Assembly: GCA_902800585.1 (NCBI GenBank)
Contig: CADCEW010000016.1
Location: 1-43,885, forward strand
DNA length: 43,885 bases
Direction: 5' to 3'
Origin: an uncultured Prevotellaceae bacterium
Lineage (GTDB): Bacteria; Bacteroidota; Bacteroidia; Bacteroidales; Bacteroidaceae
The number at the start of each line of letters is the position of its first letter. The first letter of the stretch is position 1. A model generated the notes under the pieces. That model worked only from the letters and a program-made list of their open reading frames with translations, was not told where the DNA came from and did not search any database. The position numbers and the translations under genes were made by a program. This document shows, in pieces, positions 16,584 through 23,234 of this stretch.

Positions 16584-16942
16584 TGTCTTTCTTGTTTTAA
16601 TATACCAATAAATTTACCTATCCCTTTTTGAATAATGCCAAGTTTTTCATACAAATTGTTATATTCATCTTGGCTCAGATATTGTAAAGCTAAAGCTATC
16701 TTTAGTTGGGTTTCTAATTCAAAGGCTGAACCTAATGAGATCTCTAAAAAATGAGCAAAATCTAAACTTGAACTACGTGAAGCACCTTCTGAGATGTTAG
16801 AAGATATAGAAACGACAGCTCTTTCCATCTGATTAGCTAATGCATATTTCTCTTGAGACGGGAAATGCTGACAAATTTTATATACATCCACACACAATTG
16901 CATGGATTGTTGATACACGTGGAATTCTCTAAAATTTCTCAT
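16580..16942 (-). CDS. four-helix-bundle protein (S23 / rRNA intervening-sequence protein family)
   Basis: A 120-residue all-helical protein of the family first known from 23S rRNA intervening sequences. FREFHVYQQSMQLCVDVYKIC, the AISSNISEG-type turn (here VVSISSNISEGASRSSSLDFAHFLEISLGSA) and LEISLGSAFELETQL are hallmarks. Its function is not established. Here it is not in an rRNA operon but between yicC and gmk, overlapping gmk by 4 bases. A GAAAG ribosome-binding stretch precedes the ATG. Blocks of 60 bases at 16621 and 16681 count about 30-33 percent GC against about 48 percent in yicC. A 7-bp repeat array lies just upstream. Together these suggest insertion into an older yicC-gmk pair. 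Confidence 0.88.
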   Translation of the reverse strand: MRNFREFHVYQQSMQLCVDVYKICQHFPSQEKYALANQMERAVVSISSNISEGASRSSSLDFAHFLEISLGSAFELETQLKIALALQYLSQDEYNNLYEKLGIIQKGIGKFIGILKQERQ

Positions 16943-16950
16943 CTTTCAAA

Positions 16951-16978
16951 AGCTAAAAGCCAATAGCCAACAGCCAAA
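16951..16978. repeat. 7-bp tandem array (AGCCAAN family), 4 units, between yicC and the four-helix gene
   Basis: AGCTAAA, AGCCAAT, AGCCAAC and AGCCAAA fill almost the whole 37-base gap between the two genes, ending one base before the yicC stop codon. Confidence 0.8.
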
Positions 16979-16979
16979 A

Positions 16980-17855
16980 TTACAGTGCATTCAGCACTTG
17001 TTCTTTGATTTGTTCCAACTCGTCCTTCATCATCACCACAATGTTCTGCATCTCTGCCTGATTCGACTTCGATCCAGTCGTATTGATCTCACGTCCCATC
17101 TCCTGGGCGATGAAACCGAGTTTCTTACCCTGACCTGCTTTGTCTGCCATCGTCTCACGGAAATACTTTAGATGGTTCGTCAAACGCTGTTTCTCTTCAC
17201 TGATATCCAATTTCTCGATGTAGTAGATGAGTTCCTGTTCCAAACGGTTCTTGTCATACTCTACCTCAGGAATCTGCTTCAAGCCGTCCAAGATACGGAC
17301 ACGGATTTTCTCTACACGACTCTTCTCGTATGGTTCGATACTTGCCAACAGACGCTCGATGTTATCAATCTTCTCGGCAAACTTCTTCTCCAAGGCAGCA
17401 CCTTCCTGTGTACGGAAATCTACTAAGTGCTGTACAGCCTCCTCGACACCAGCACGGGCTACTGCCCATTCCTCTTCTTCAAGTTCTTCTACCTCTGTCT
17501 TCGTCAACACATCAGGCATACGAACGAGTGTCTGCATCCAGTCCATACCACCCGTCAGACCATGCTCATCGGCAAAAACCTTCAATTGCTGGTAGTAGTT
17601 GTCCATCAGTGCCGTGTTCACAGGAGTCGCCTCTGCTGACGCATCCTTCTCAATCCAGACACTCATCTCCACTTTGCCCCTCAACAACTTCTCTGCGACA
17701 ATCTGACGAATCTCCATCTCCTTCTCCCTGTAGAGGGGAGCGATGCGCGTCATCAGGTCCAACTGCTTCGAGTTGAGTGACTTGATTTCTACATTGATTT
17801 TCTTTCCCTTATAGACTACAACAGCCTTGCCATAGCCCGTCATTGATTGTATCAT
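16980..17855 (-). CDS. yicC: YicC/YloC family endoribonuclease
   Basis: A 291-residue YicC-family protein. The N-terminus MIQSMTGYGKAVV and the C-terminal HLKYFRETMADKAGQGKKLGFIAQEMGREINTTGSKS are near-invariant in the family, with the acidic EINT region placed as in the putative metal site. Relatives in Escherichia coli degrade specific small RNAs. It is 12 bases downstream of a secreted-protein gene, and in many bacteria it precedes gmk. Here a four-helix-bundle gene separates the two. Confidence 0.92.
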   Translation of the reverse strand: MIQSMTGYGKAVVVYKGKKINVEIKSLNSKQLDLMTRIAPLYREKEMEIRQIVAEKLLRGKVEMSVWIEKDASAEATPVNTALMDNYYQQLKVFADEHGLTGGMDWMQTLVRMPDVLTKTEVEELEEEEWAVARAGVEEAVQHLVDFRTQEGAALEKKFAEKIDNIERLLASIEPYEKSRVEKIRVRILDGLKQIPEVEYDKNRLEQELIYYIEKLDISEEKQRLTNHLKYFRETMADKAGQGKKLGFIAQEMGREINTTGSKSNQAEMQNIVVMMKDELEQIKEQVLNAL

Positions 17856-17867
17856 ATCACGTTCTGT

Positions 17868-18467
17868 TTACTTGCTAAAACCATGTCCGTTCCACTTCAG
17901 GGTCTTCTCTGTCTTTGTTCCATCGGCATTCCACTTGGTGACAGTGATGTCCTTGCCAGTACGGGGCAGTGAGTAAGTGGTATTGTCATAACTCACCTCA
18001 AAGCCAGGGGCGTCGCAGAAGGTCATCTTTTTCGTGGCATTATTATAACGGAGGAAACACATGCCGTCAAACTGTCCCAGACTGGGTTTGCCATTCTCAT
18101 AGCACCATGTGGAGCAGGCAAACAGTTTATGTTTTTTGTCAGCCTCGTTCCAGTAGCACATCTCAACTCTCAACAAATGTTGGTCGTATCTGGACTCATA
18201 GACCAGGAAACCGTTTTTCTTGTCAACGGTAAGTATATCGTTCTCATCCAAATCAACACCTGTACGATATTTCTCCAATGCTTGCTTGACGGCATTCATC
18301 GATTCGTCGGCTTCTCCCTCTGGATCATCGTCATTAATGGTGACGAAGTTCCATGCAAAGTCAATGATGTCAGGGTATGTACCAAGAAATCTCAGTTCGA
18401 AACTGTTCTGTGCACTTGCTGTGATGGTCATGGCTGCGAAAGCCACCAATAAAAATATTTTTTTCAT
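17868..18467 (-). CDS. secreted protein of unknown function
   Basis: A 199-residue protein with a clear Sec signal peptide (MKKIFLLVAFAAMTITASAQ, cleavage after AQ as often in Bacteroidota). The mature part is acidic near the N-terminus (NDDDPEGEADES) and then beta-rich with many aromatic residues. Four cysteines fall in the middle (MCYW, ACSTWCYE, MCFLRY). No family was recognised. It begins 33 bases after the stop of the repeat protein and ends 12 bases before yicC, so it should be cotranscribed with both. Confidence 0.65.
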   Translation of the reverse strand: MKKIFLLVAFAAMTITASAQNSFELRFLGTYPDIIDFAWNFVTINDDDPEGEADESMNAVKQALEKYRTGVDLDENDILTVDKKNGFLVYESRYDQHLLRVEMCYWNEADKKHKLFACSTWCYENGKPSLGQFDGMCFLRYNNATKKMTFCDAPGFEVSYDNTTYSLPRTGKDITVTKWNADGTKTEKTLKWNGHGFSK

Positions 18468-18500
18468 TTTGTCTTATAATTTATGAATTCTTTGTTTTAC

Positions 18501-19619
18501 TTATTGATTAACCTGATCTGGGAAGAAGAAAAAGAAGAAACAGGCGGCAATAACTGTATGGTTGTATTTACCACTGAACCTGCCGATAGTGATGCGGTTG
18601 CTCGCCTCGAAAGTACCACTGTTGTAATAGCCGCAGGTGATGCGGTTCGACTTCTCGAAGGTGCGACCATCAAAGTATCCGAGTGTGATACGGTTTGATT
18701 TCTCCACTGTGTTACCTGATACATAGCCTATAGTGATATGGTTTGAGCCTTCAATAACACCATTTTGCTTGATATATCCGATAGTGATGTGAGAGCTGTT
18801 TTCGACGACACCATTCGACTTCACATAACCCAGTGTTATACCATTGCCTGCCATAATCTCACAATTCAAGTTCTCCCACTCTTTCCGCTGAGCCTCCTCG
18901 CGGGCAGCGCGTTCCTGACGTGCCTTCTCCTCAAGGGCGGCTTTCTCTTTGTCTTGTTTTATTTTGTCGGCATGGATATCAGCTATCTGTTCTGGCGAGA
19001 ACAGTGCACCAATGAGGGTGAATGTCGTCAGCAGCGGACTCACATGTCCATCGAACGTACCAACAGTCATGTGATAGCATGTGGCTTTCTGCATCGTCGC
19101 CTCGCCAATCACTTCACCATTAAACGACACTTTATTGGTCCTCGCATCATAGTTAAGCGTACCCAATTTCGAAGTCACAATCGTACCATCGTTGCTGATA
19201 CGCCCCACTTCGTTCCCCAGATTACTCTTCACAACACCCGTTATTGGGTCGAGCATATATTTCACATCCTGACCAGCCAGTTCGCCACTCTCATACTTCT
19301 TGTTGAATGTAATCTCTAGTCTCACGGGATCCCATGTAGCTATCTTCGTCTTACCCTGCCACAAGATCGCTATCGTCCTCGTGCCGTCAGGGGCTGGTTG
19401 CGGAATGGTTGGTGTAATACTGTTAATCACAGCCTGCACAGAGTCACGTTTGCGCTGTGCCTCCTTTGCTGCAGCTTCTTCTCTCTTCTCCTTCTTGGTC
19501 TTAATACCCAAGCCCTTGCGAGCTCCTCTTATCAGACTGCCAAACTGCGCTTCAGCAGGTGTACTGACAACGAACATCGCTGCCAACGCTAACATCATGA
19601 TTTTGGTTGATAGTTTCAT
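18501..19619 (-). CDS. secreted repeat protein, '5-fold beta-flower'-like
   Basis: A 372-residue exported protein. A signal peptide (cleavage near AEAQ) is followed by a Lys/Glu-rich stretch, a central beta domain (about 75-215), a charged helix (KQDKEKAALEEKARQERAAREEA) and about 5.5 copies of a 16-17 residue repeat (about residues 258-349) of pattern xITxGYxxxxxxExSN, such as HITIGYIKQNGVIEGSN and RITLGYFDGRTFEKSN. Five-fold repetition and a terminal run of six Phe fit the Bacteroidota proteins called 5-fold beta-flower; that name is from memory. Function is unknown. It is the first gene of the long minus-strand run and has its own promoter. Confidence 0.68.
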   Translation of the reverse strand: MKLSTKIMMLALAAMFVVSTPAEAQFGSLIRGARKGLGIKTKKEKREEAAAKEAQRKRDSVQAVINSITPTIPQPAPDGTRTIAILWQGKTKIATWDPVRLEITFNKKYESGELAGQDVKYMLDPITGVVKSNLGNEVGRISNDGTIVTSKLGTLNYDARTNKVSFNGEVIGEATMQKATCYHMTVGTFDGHVSPLLTTFTLIGALFSPEQIADIHADKIKQDKEKAALEEKARQERAAREEAQRKEWENLNCEIMAGNGITLGYVKSNGVVENSSHITIGYIKQNGVIEGSNHITIGYVSGNTVEKSNRITLGYFDGRTFEKSNRITCGYYNSGTFEASNRITIGRFSGKYNHTVIAACFFFFFFPDQVNQ

Positions 19620-19662
19620 GTATTTTAATGATTTAATCTGGTTATGTTATTAATATCGGGTA

Positions 19663-19670
19663 CAAAGATA
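19663..19670 (-). promoter_or_regulatory. -7 box upstream of the repeat-protein gene and the 12-gene run
   Basis: TATCTTTG on the minus strand is an exact TAnnTTTG match, 43 bases before the ATG. No good TTTG is found at the expected -33 spacing, so the promoter is supported by one box only. Confidence 0.6.
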
Positions 19671-19804
19671 CGAAAAAATCGATTAAGAGAGAATAAAAGT
19701 AATTTATTTCTTTTGTCGAACATGAGAAATCGTATCTTTAGCACGTTTTGTACCTTTAGGTTAAAGAAAAAAATGCAGAAGACATCCTATAATATAAACA
19801 AAAA

Positions 19805-19822
19805 AGCCTTCCAAGGAAGGCT
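19805..19822 (-). terminator. intrinsic terminator of the histidine kinase gene
   Basis: An 8-bp perfect stem AGCCTTCC/GGAAGGCT with a two-base centre is followed on the minus strand by six T. It starts 4 bases after the kinase stop codon. The T tract is only on the minus side, so it should not stop plus-strand transcription well. Confidence 0.8.
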
Positions 19823-19826
19823 CACT

Positions 19827-20675
19827 TTATAAATTAAAAAAGGGCAAATGCTCTTTATGTTTATCGACCATTTTACAGGGTATCCAGAAGGTAACAACAG
19901 TCTTCTTGTTGTATTCTGTGTCCATATAAAACTCACCTCCAAGAATTTCGACGATAGCCTTACAGATGGAGAGTCCGAGCAAGGATGACTCATCGGAATT
20001 CAACAGAGCGTCTTCCTTCTGAAGGAATGAGTAGATGTCTGTACCAATCAATTCTGCCTGCCCAATACCTGTATAGGTAATGACTACCCTGAGCCCCTTG
20101 CGCTCGTTTCCATATTTGATAATAATGTCACCTTGTGTAGTATGCCTTGCAGCATTCGCCAAAAGATGCATCATAATCTGGTGCATGAAATTGGTGTCTA
20201 GCGTAGCCTTGCAATGAGGAGAGAGATCGGTCCTTACATGAACGGAAACTTCAGGTTTCGTTAAGTTCAAAGCCTCACGACGATAAGATGCCATAAGCTC
20301 TATGAGATTAACCTCAATAAACGTAAAGGAAGGGGTGACACCCTCAAATTTGGATAATTCGAAAAGTTGTGACACGAAATGAATCAACTGCTCACTGTTT
20401 TTGCTAATATTAGTCGCCATTTCCTTCACCTGTGCAGTCGGCATGGTTTCGTCTTTTTCTTCAAGGATGAGATTGCTGTAACTTAGAATGGCGTTCAGCG
20501 GTGTATGCAGCGTATGGCAGATGTTTTCGATAAAAACCGACTTCAACTGCTCACTCTTTTGGGCACGTTTTATTTCTTTCTTCATTAACTTCTCATAGTG
20601 TCGATAGATGAAATAAAAAGCGATTCCAAAACCAATCAACAGCACAAGAATGATTACTAAATATAATTCTGTCAT
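19827..20675 (-). CDS. membrane-anchored sensor histidine kinase, degenerate motifs
   Basis: A 282-residue protein with one N-terminal transmembrane helix (about 5-24) and then dimerisation and ATPase regions, but no separate sensor domain. The H-box reads ICHTLHTPLNAI: His54 is present but the usual Glu next to it is Thr and the Arg is His. The N-box LLANAARHT looks normal. The G1 box is TYTGIGQ, where the adenine-binding Asp of DTGxG is Tyr, and the G2 region is SSLLGLSI. It may therefore be a weak kinase or a pseudokinase. No response regulator gene is adjacent. A terminator follows directly and a good promoter lies about 100 bases upstream, so it appears monocistronic. Confidence 0.78.
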   Translation of the reverse strand: MTELYLVIILVLLIGFGIAFYFIYRHYEKLMKKEIKRAQKSEQLKSVFIENICHTLHTPLNAILSYSNLILEEKDETMPTAQVKEMATNISKNSEQLIHFVSQLFELSKFEGVTPSFTFIEVNLIELMASYRREALNLTKPEVSVHVRTDLSPHCKATLDTNFMHQIMMHLLANAARHTTQGDIIIKYGNERKGLRVVITYTGIGQAELIGTDIYSFLQKEDALLNSDESSLLGLSICKAIVEILGGEFYMDTEYNKKTVVTFWIPCKMVDKHKEHLPFFNL

Positions 20676-20777
20676 GGTAATTATTTTATAAAAATTAATA
20701 CTTCAAATTTCTTTCTACTATAGTTTTTTATCTGTTTACTATATCATTCAAAACCTTTGTTTTATAAAGATTTGATG

Positions 20778-20808
20778 CAAAAGTAATAAATTTTCTCTGA
20801 ACAGCAAA
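20778..20808 (-). promoter_or_regulatory. promoter of the histidine kinase gene
   Basis: On the minus strand TTTG (20808-20805), a 19-base spacer and TACTTTTG (20785-20778) fit the Bacteroidota consensus. The predicted leader is about 95 bases and AT-rich. Confidence 0.7.
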
Positions 20809-20856
20809 GAAAATTGACTATTTTTTTTAAAAAAGAGATTTCTTGCACCTTTATTT

Positions 20857-20888
20857 CTTGGTGGCTTAGCAAATCTTTAGTACCTTTG
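20857..20888 (+). promoter_or_regulatory. promoter of the BASS transporter gene
   Basis: CTTG (20857-20860), a 20-base spacer and TACCTTTG (20881-20888) lie 20 bases before the ATG. The -7 box is exact and the -33 box has one mismatch. Confidence 0.7.
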
Positions 20889-20908
20889 CAACTAAAAGTA
20901 AGAATGCG

Positions 20909-21841
20909 ATGAAGAAGATATGTGACTTTATAGCCAGATGGATGGGATTGCTGGTACTCCTAATAGCTGCAATATCATTACTGATACCAGCATCTTTCTC
21001 ATGGATAGATACATGGTCGATTAACCCATTGCTGGGCGTAATTATGTTTGGTATGGGACTGACTCTCTCACCTCACGATTTCCGTATCGTACTGAGTCGT
21101 CCGAAAGATATCCTAATCGGTTGCCTCGCCCAGTTTACGGTGATGCCGCTATTGGCGTGGGGACTGGCATGGATGTTTGCACTACCAAAAGAGTTAGCCT
21201 TGGGAGTCATGCTGGTAGGATGTTGTCCTGGGGGGACTGCCTCAAACGTCATCACCTATCTGGCAAAGGGTGATCTGGCACTGTCTGTAGGGATGACGGC
21301 TGCCTCTACACTGCTCGCCCCTATTCTGACTCCGTTATTGGTATGGCTGTTAGCAGGTACGATGGTCGATGTAGATACCCTTGGTATGTTACAGAGCATC
21401 GTCTATGTGGTCATCGCACCCATCATCGTGGGATTGTTGTGTCAGGGTTTCCTGCCAAAACTGACCAAAAGTGTGGTGCCATATCTGCCCGCCTTCTCGT
21501 CGATTGTCATTGCATATGTAGTAGGTATCGTCGTATCGCATAATGCCGACAGGTTGTTAGTGGGTGGACTCATCGTCATCATCGTCGTGATGTTGCACAA
21601 CTTGTTGGGACTCTCCACAGGTTTCCTGATAGGCAAGTTATTACATATACCCAAGCCGAAGTGTGTCGCCCTCAGTATCGAGGTGGGTATGCAGAACTCA
21701 GGACTTGCCTCCTCATTGGCAGTGCTTCATTTCGCCACCTATCCCCTCGCAGCCATTCCTGGAGCCATTTTCAGTGTATGGCATAACATCAGTGGGGCTC
21801 TGGCAGCGAAACTCTATCAATGTGGAGAAAAAAGCAAATAA
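20909..21841 (+). CDS. bile acid:sodium symporter family (BASS) transporter
   Basis: A 310-residue inner-membrane protein with about ten helices. The BASS signature MLVGCCPGGTASNVITYLAKGDLALSV carries the crossover region that binds sodium and substrate. NPLLGVIMFGMGLTLSPHDF near the N-terminus and the second-repeat EVGMQNSGLASSLA are also characteristic. Members move bile acids, pantoate or other organic anions with sodium; the substrate cannot be told from sequence. It has its own promoter, and a further promoter precedes the next gene, so it may be transcribed alone or with tsaB. Confidence 0.88.
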   Translation: MKKICDFIARWMGLLVLLIAAISLLIPASFSWIDTWSINPLLGVIMFGMGLTLSPHDFRIVLSRPKDILIGCLAQFTVMPLLAWGLAWMFALPKELALGVMLVGCCPGGTASNVITYLAKGDLALSVGMTAASTLLAPILTPLLVWLLAGTMVDVDTLGMLQSIVYVVIAPIIVGLLCQGFLPKLTKSVVPYLPAFSSIVIAYVVGIVVSHNADRLLVGGLIVIIVVMLHNLLGLSTGFLIGKLLHIPKPKCVALSIEVGMQNSGLASSLAVLHFATYPLAAIPGAIFSVWHNISGALAAKLYQCGEKSK

Positions 21842-21876
21842 ATACGCATTCTTTTCGCTATCTCGATTTTTTGCAT

Positions 21877-21884
21877 TAACTTTG
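21877..21884 (+). promoter_or_regulatory. -7 box upstream of tsaB
   Basis: TAACTTTG is an exact TAnnTTTG match 27 bases before the tsaB ATG. The best -33 candidate 20 bases upstream is TTTC. It probably starts the tsaB-DUF4290-murA-rimM-dxr-rseP unit. Confidence 0.6.
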
Positions 21885-21911
21885 CAGGTCAAATAGAAAA
21901 GACGAGAAAAC

Positions 21912-22622
21912 ATGTCATGTATCTTACATATAGAGACCAGCACGTCAGTATGTTCTGTCGCCGTATCGGAAGACAGTCACTGCATCTGGCATGAGGAAGA
22001 CCACAGTGGTCCGAACCATGCAGAACGGTTGGGCTCGATGGTTGACGAGGCACTGTCGTTTACCGACAACCACGCCATCCCCTTTGACGCTGTCGCAGTG
22101 AGTTGCGGTCCTGGTTCCTATACAGGATTACGCATCGGTGTGTCAATGGCAAAGGGTATCTGTTATGGACGTGACTTGAAACTGATAGCAGTGCCGACAC
22201 TCGAACTATTGTGTGTGCCAGTATTGCTGAGAGAGCAAATAGCCAACAGCCAAGAGCCAATGGCTAAAGAACCCCTGCTCTGTCCAATGCTCGACGCACG
22301 ACGGATGGAGGTATATGCTGCCCTCTATGATCGTGCCCTCCATGAGATACGTCCTGTAGGTGCCGATATCGTGACAGCAGAGACCTACAAGCAGTGGCTC
22401 GACGAGCGTCCTGTGTTTTTTTTCGGTAATGGTGCCAAGAAGTGTATGGAGGTCATCAACCACCCCAACGCCCACTTCATCGACGGCATCGAGCCTATCG
22501 CCAAGTGGATGCAGCCCCTTGCCGAGAAACGTCTGTTGAACGAACAGACAGAGGATGTCGCCTACTTCGTGCCATACTACCTGAAAGACTTTGTGGCTTT
22601 GAAACCCAAGAAACTATTATAA
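21912..22622 (+). CDS. tsaB: tRNA threonylcarbamoyladenosine biosynthesis protein TsaB
   Basis: A 236-residue TsaB of the ASKHA fold, partner of TsaD in t6A37 tRNA modification. CILHIETSTSVCSVAV and SCGPGSYTGLRIGVSMAKGICYG are the family signatures, and the C-terminal PYYLKDF motif is present. Residues about 108-119 (QIANSQEPMAKE) sit where family members have a variable loop before LLCPMLDARRMEVYAA and are encoded by a 7-bp tandem repeat. It is first in a tight operon, with the next ATG 4 bases after the stop. Confidence 0.92.
   Translation: MSCILHIETSTSVCSVAVSEDSHCIWHEEDHSGPNHAERLGSMVDEALSFTDNHAIPFDAVAVSCGPGSYTGLRIGVSMAKGICYGRDLKLIAVPTLELLCVPVLLREQIANSQEPMAKEPLLCPMLDARRMEVYAALYDRALHEIRPVGADIVTAETYKQWLDERPVFFFGNGAKKCMEVINHPNAHFIDGIEPIAKWMQPLAEKRLLNEQTEDVAYFVPYYLKDFVALKPKKLL
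22234..22268. repeat. 7-bp tandem array (AGCCAAN family), 5 units, in frame in tsaB
   Basis: AGCAAAT, AGCCAAC, AGCCAAG, AGCCAAT and GGCTAAA run at exact period 7 and are translated as IANSQEPMAK. Confidence 0.8.
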
Positions 22623-22625
22623 CCC

Positions 22626-23234
22626 ATGAATATAGAAGGATTAGACTACAACACGCAACGGGAGAAATTGCTGATGCCTGAATACGGGCGCGAGATTCAG
22701 AAGATGGTGGACCATGCCGTCAGTCTGCCCGACAAGGAAGAGCGACTGAAATGTGCCAAGAGCATCATCCGACTGATGGAAAGCAAGAACCCACAGTTGC
22801 ACGACAGTGAAAACTATGAGCAGGCATTATGGGACCATCTCTATCTGATGAGTCACAGACAACTGGACATCGACTGGCCCTATGATGTGAGTGAGGCAGA
22901 GAAGATTCTGTCGAAGCCTGAGCCGATGGCACATCCGTCAGAGGGTACTCATATGCGCCATTACGGACGACTCATGGAGGAGCTCTTTGAGAAACTCAAG
23001 ACCATGCCTGAGGGAGAGGAACGTGATGAACTGGTGCGCCTGACGGCTAATCAGATGAAACGCAACCTCGCCACATGGGGACATGGTTCGATGGACGATG
23101 AGAAGGTGGCTGACGACCTCGCACGCTTTACGGACGGAAAGATACAGATAGACCTCAATAACTTCCGCTTCGACCATATCGTAGCGGCTTCGAATAATGA
23201 GAACGGAAAGCGTAACGGTAAAAGAAAGAAATAA
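22626..23234 (+). CDS. DUF4290 domain protein
   Basis: A 202-residue soluble, mostly helical, charged protein of the DUF4290 family, which is confined to Bacteroidota. GLDYNTQREKLLMPEYGREIQKMVDHA is the conserved N-terminal block. The C-terminus is a Lys/Arg/Asn-rich tail (NENGKRNGKRKK) of nucleic-acid-binding look. It lies between tsaB and murA, overlapping the murA start by one base, an arrangement often seen in Bacteroidales. Its role is unknown; the context hints at a link to cell-wall synthesis or translation. Confidence 0.82.
   Translation: MNIEGLDYNTQREKLLMPEYGREIQKMVDHAVSLPDKEERLKCAKSIIRLMESKNPQLHDSENYEQALWDHLYLMSHRQLDIDWPYDVSEAEKILSKPEPMAHPSEGTHMRHYGRLMEELFEKLKTMPEGEERDELVRLTANQMKRNLATWGHGSMDDEKVADDLARFTDGKIQIDLNNFRFDHIVAASNNENGKRNGKRKK

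Noticed and set aside
16580-16942. 23S rRNA intervening sequence
   Set aside because: The four-helix-bundle gene is flanked by protein-coding genes with no rRNA sequence around it.
17330-17776. Open frame antisense to yicC
   Set aside because: Low-complexity Ser/Pro-rich translation opposite a conserved gene; no independent support.
19724-19832. Possible plus-strand small RNA or 19-residue peptide starting near TACCTTTA boxes
   Set aside because: The boxes end in TTTA, not TTTG, the hairpin at 19805 has no T tract on the plus strand, and the peptide resembles nothing.
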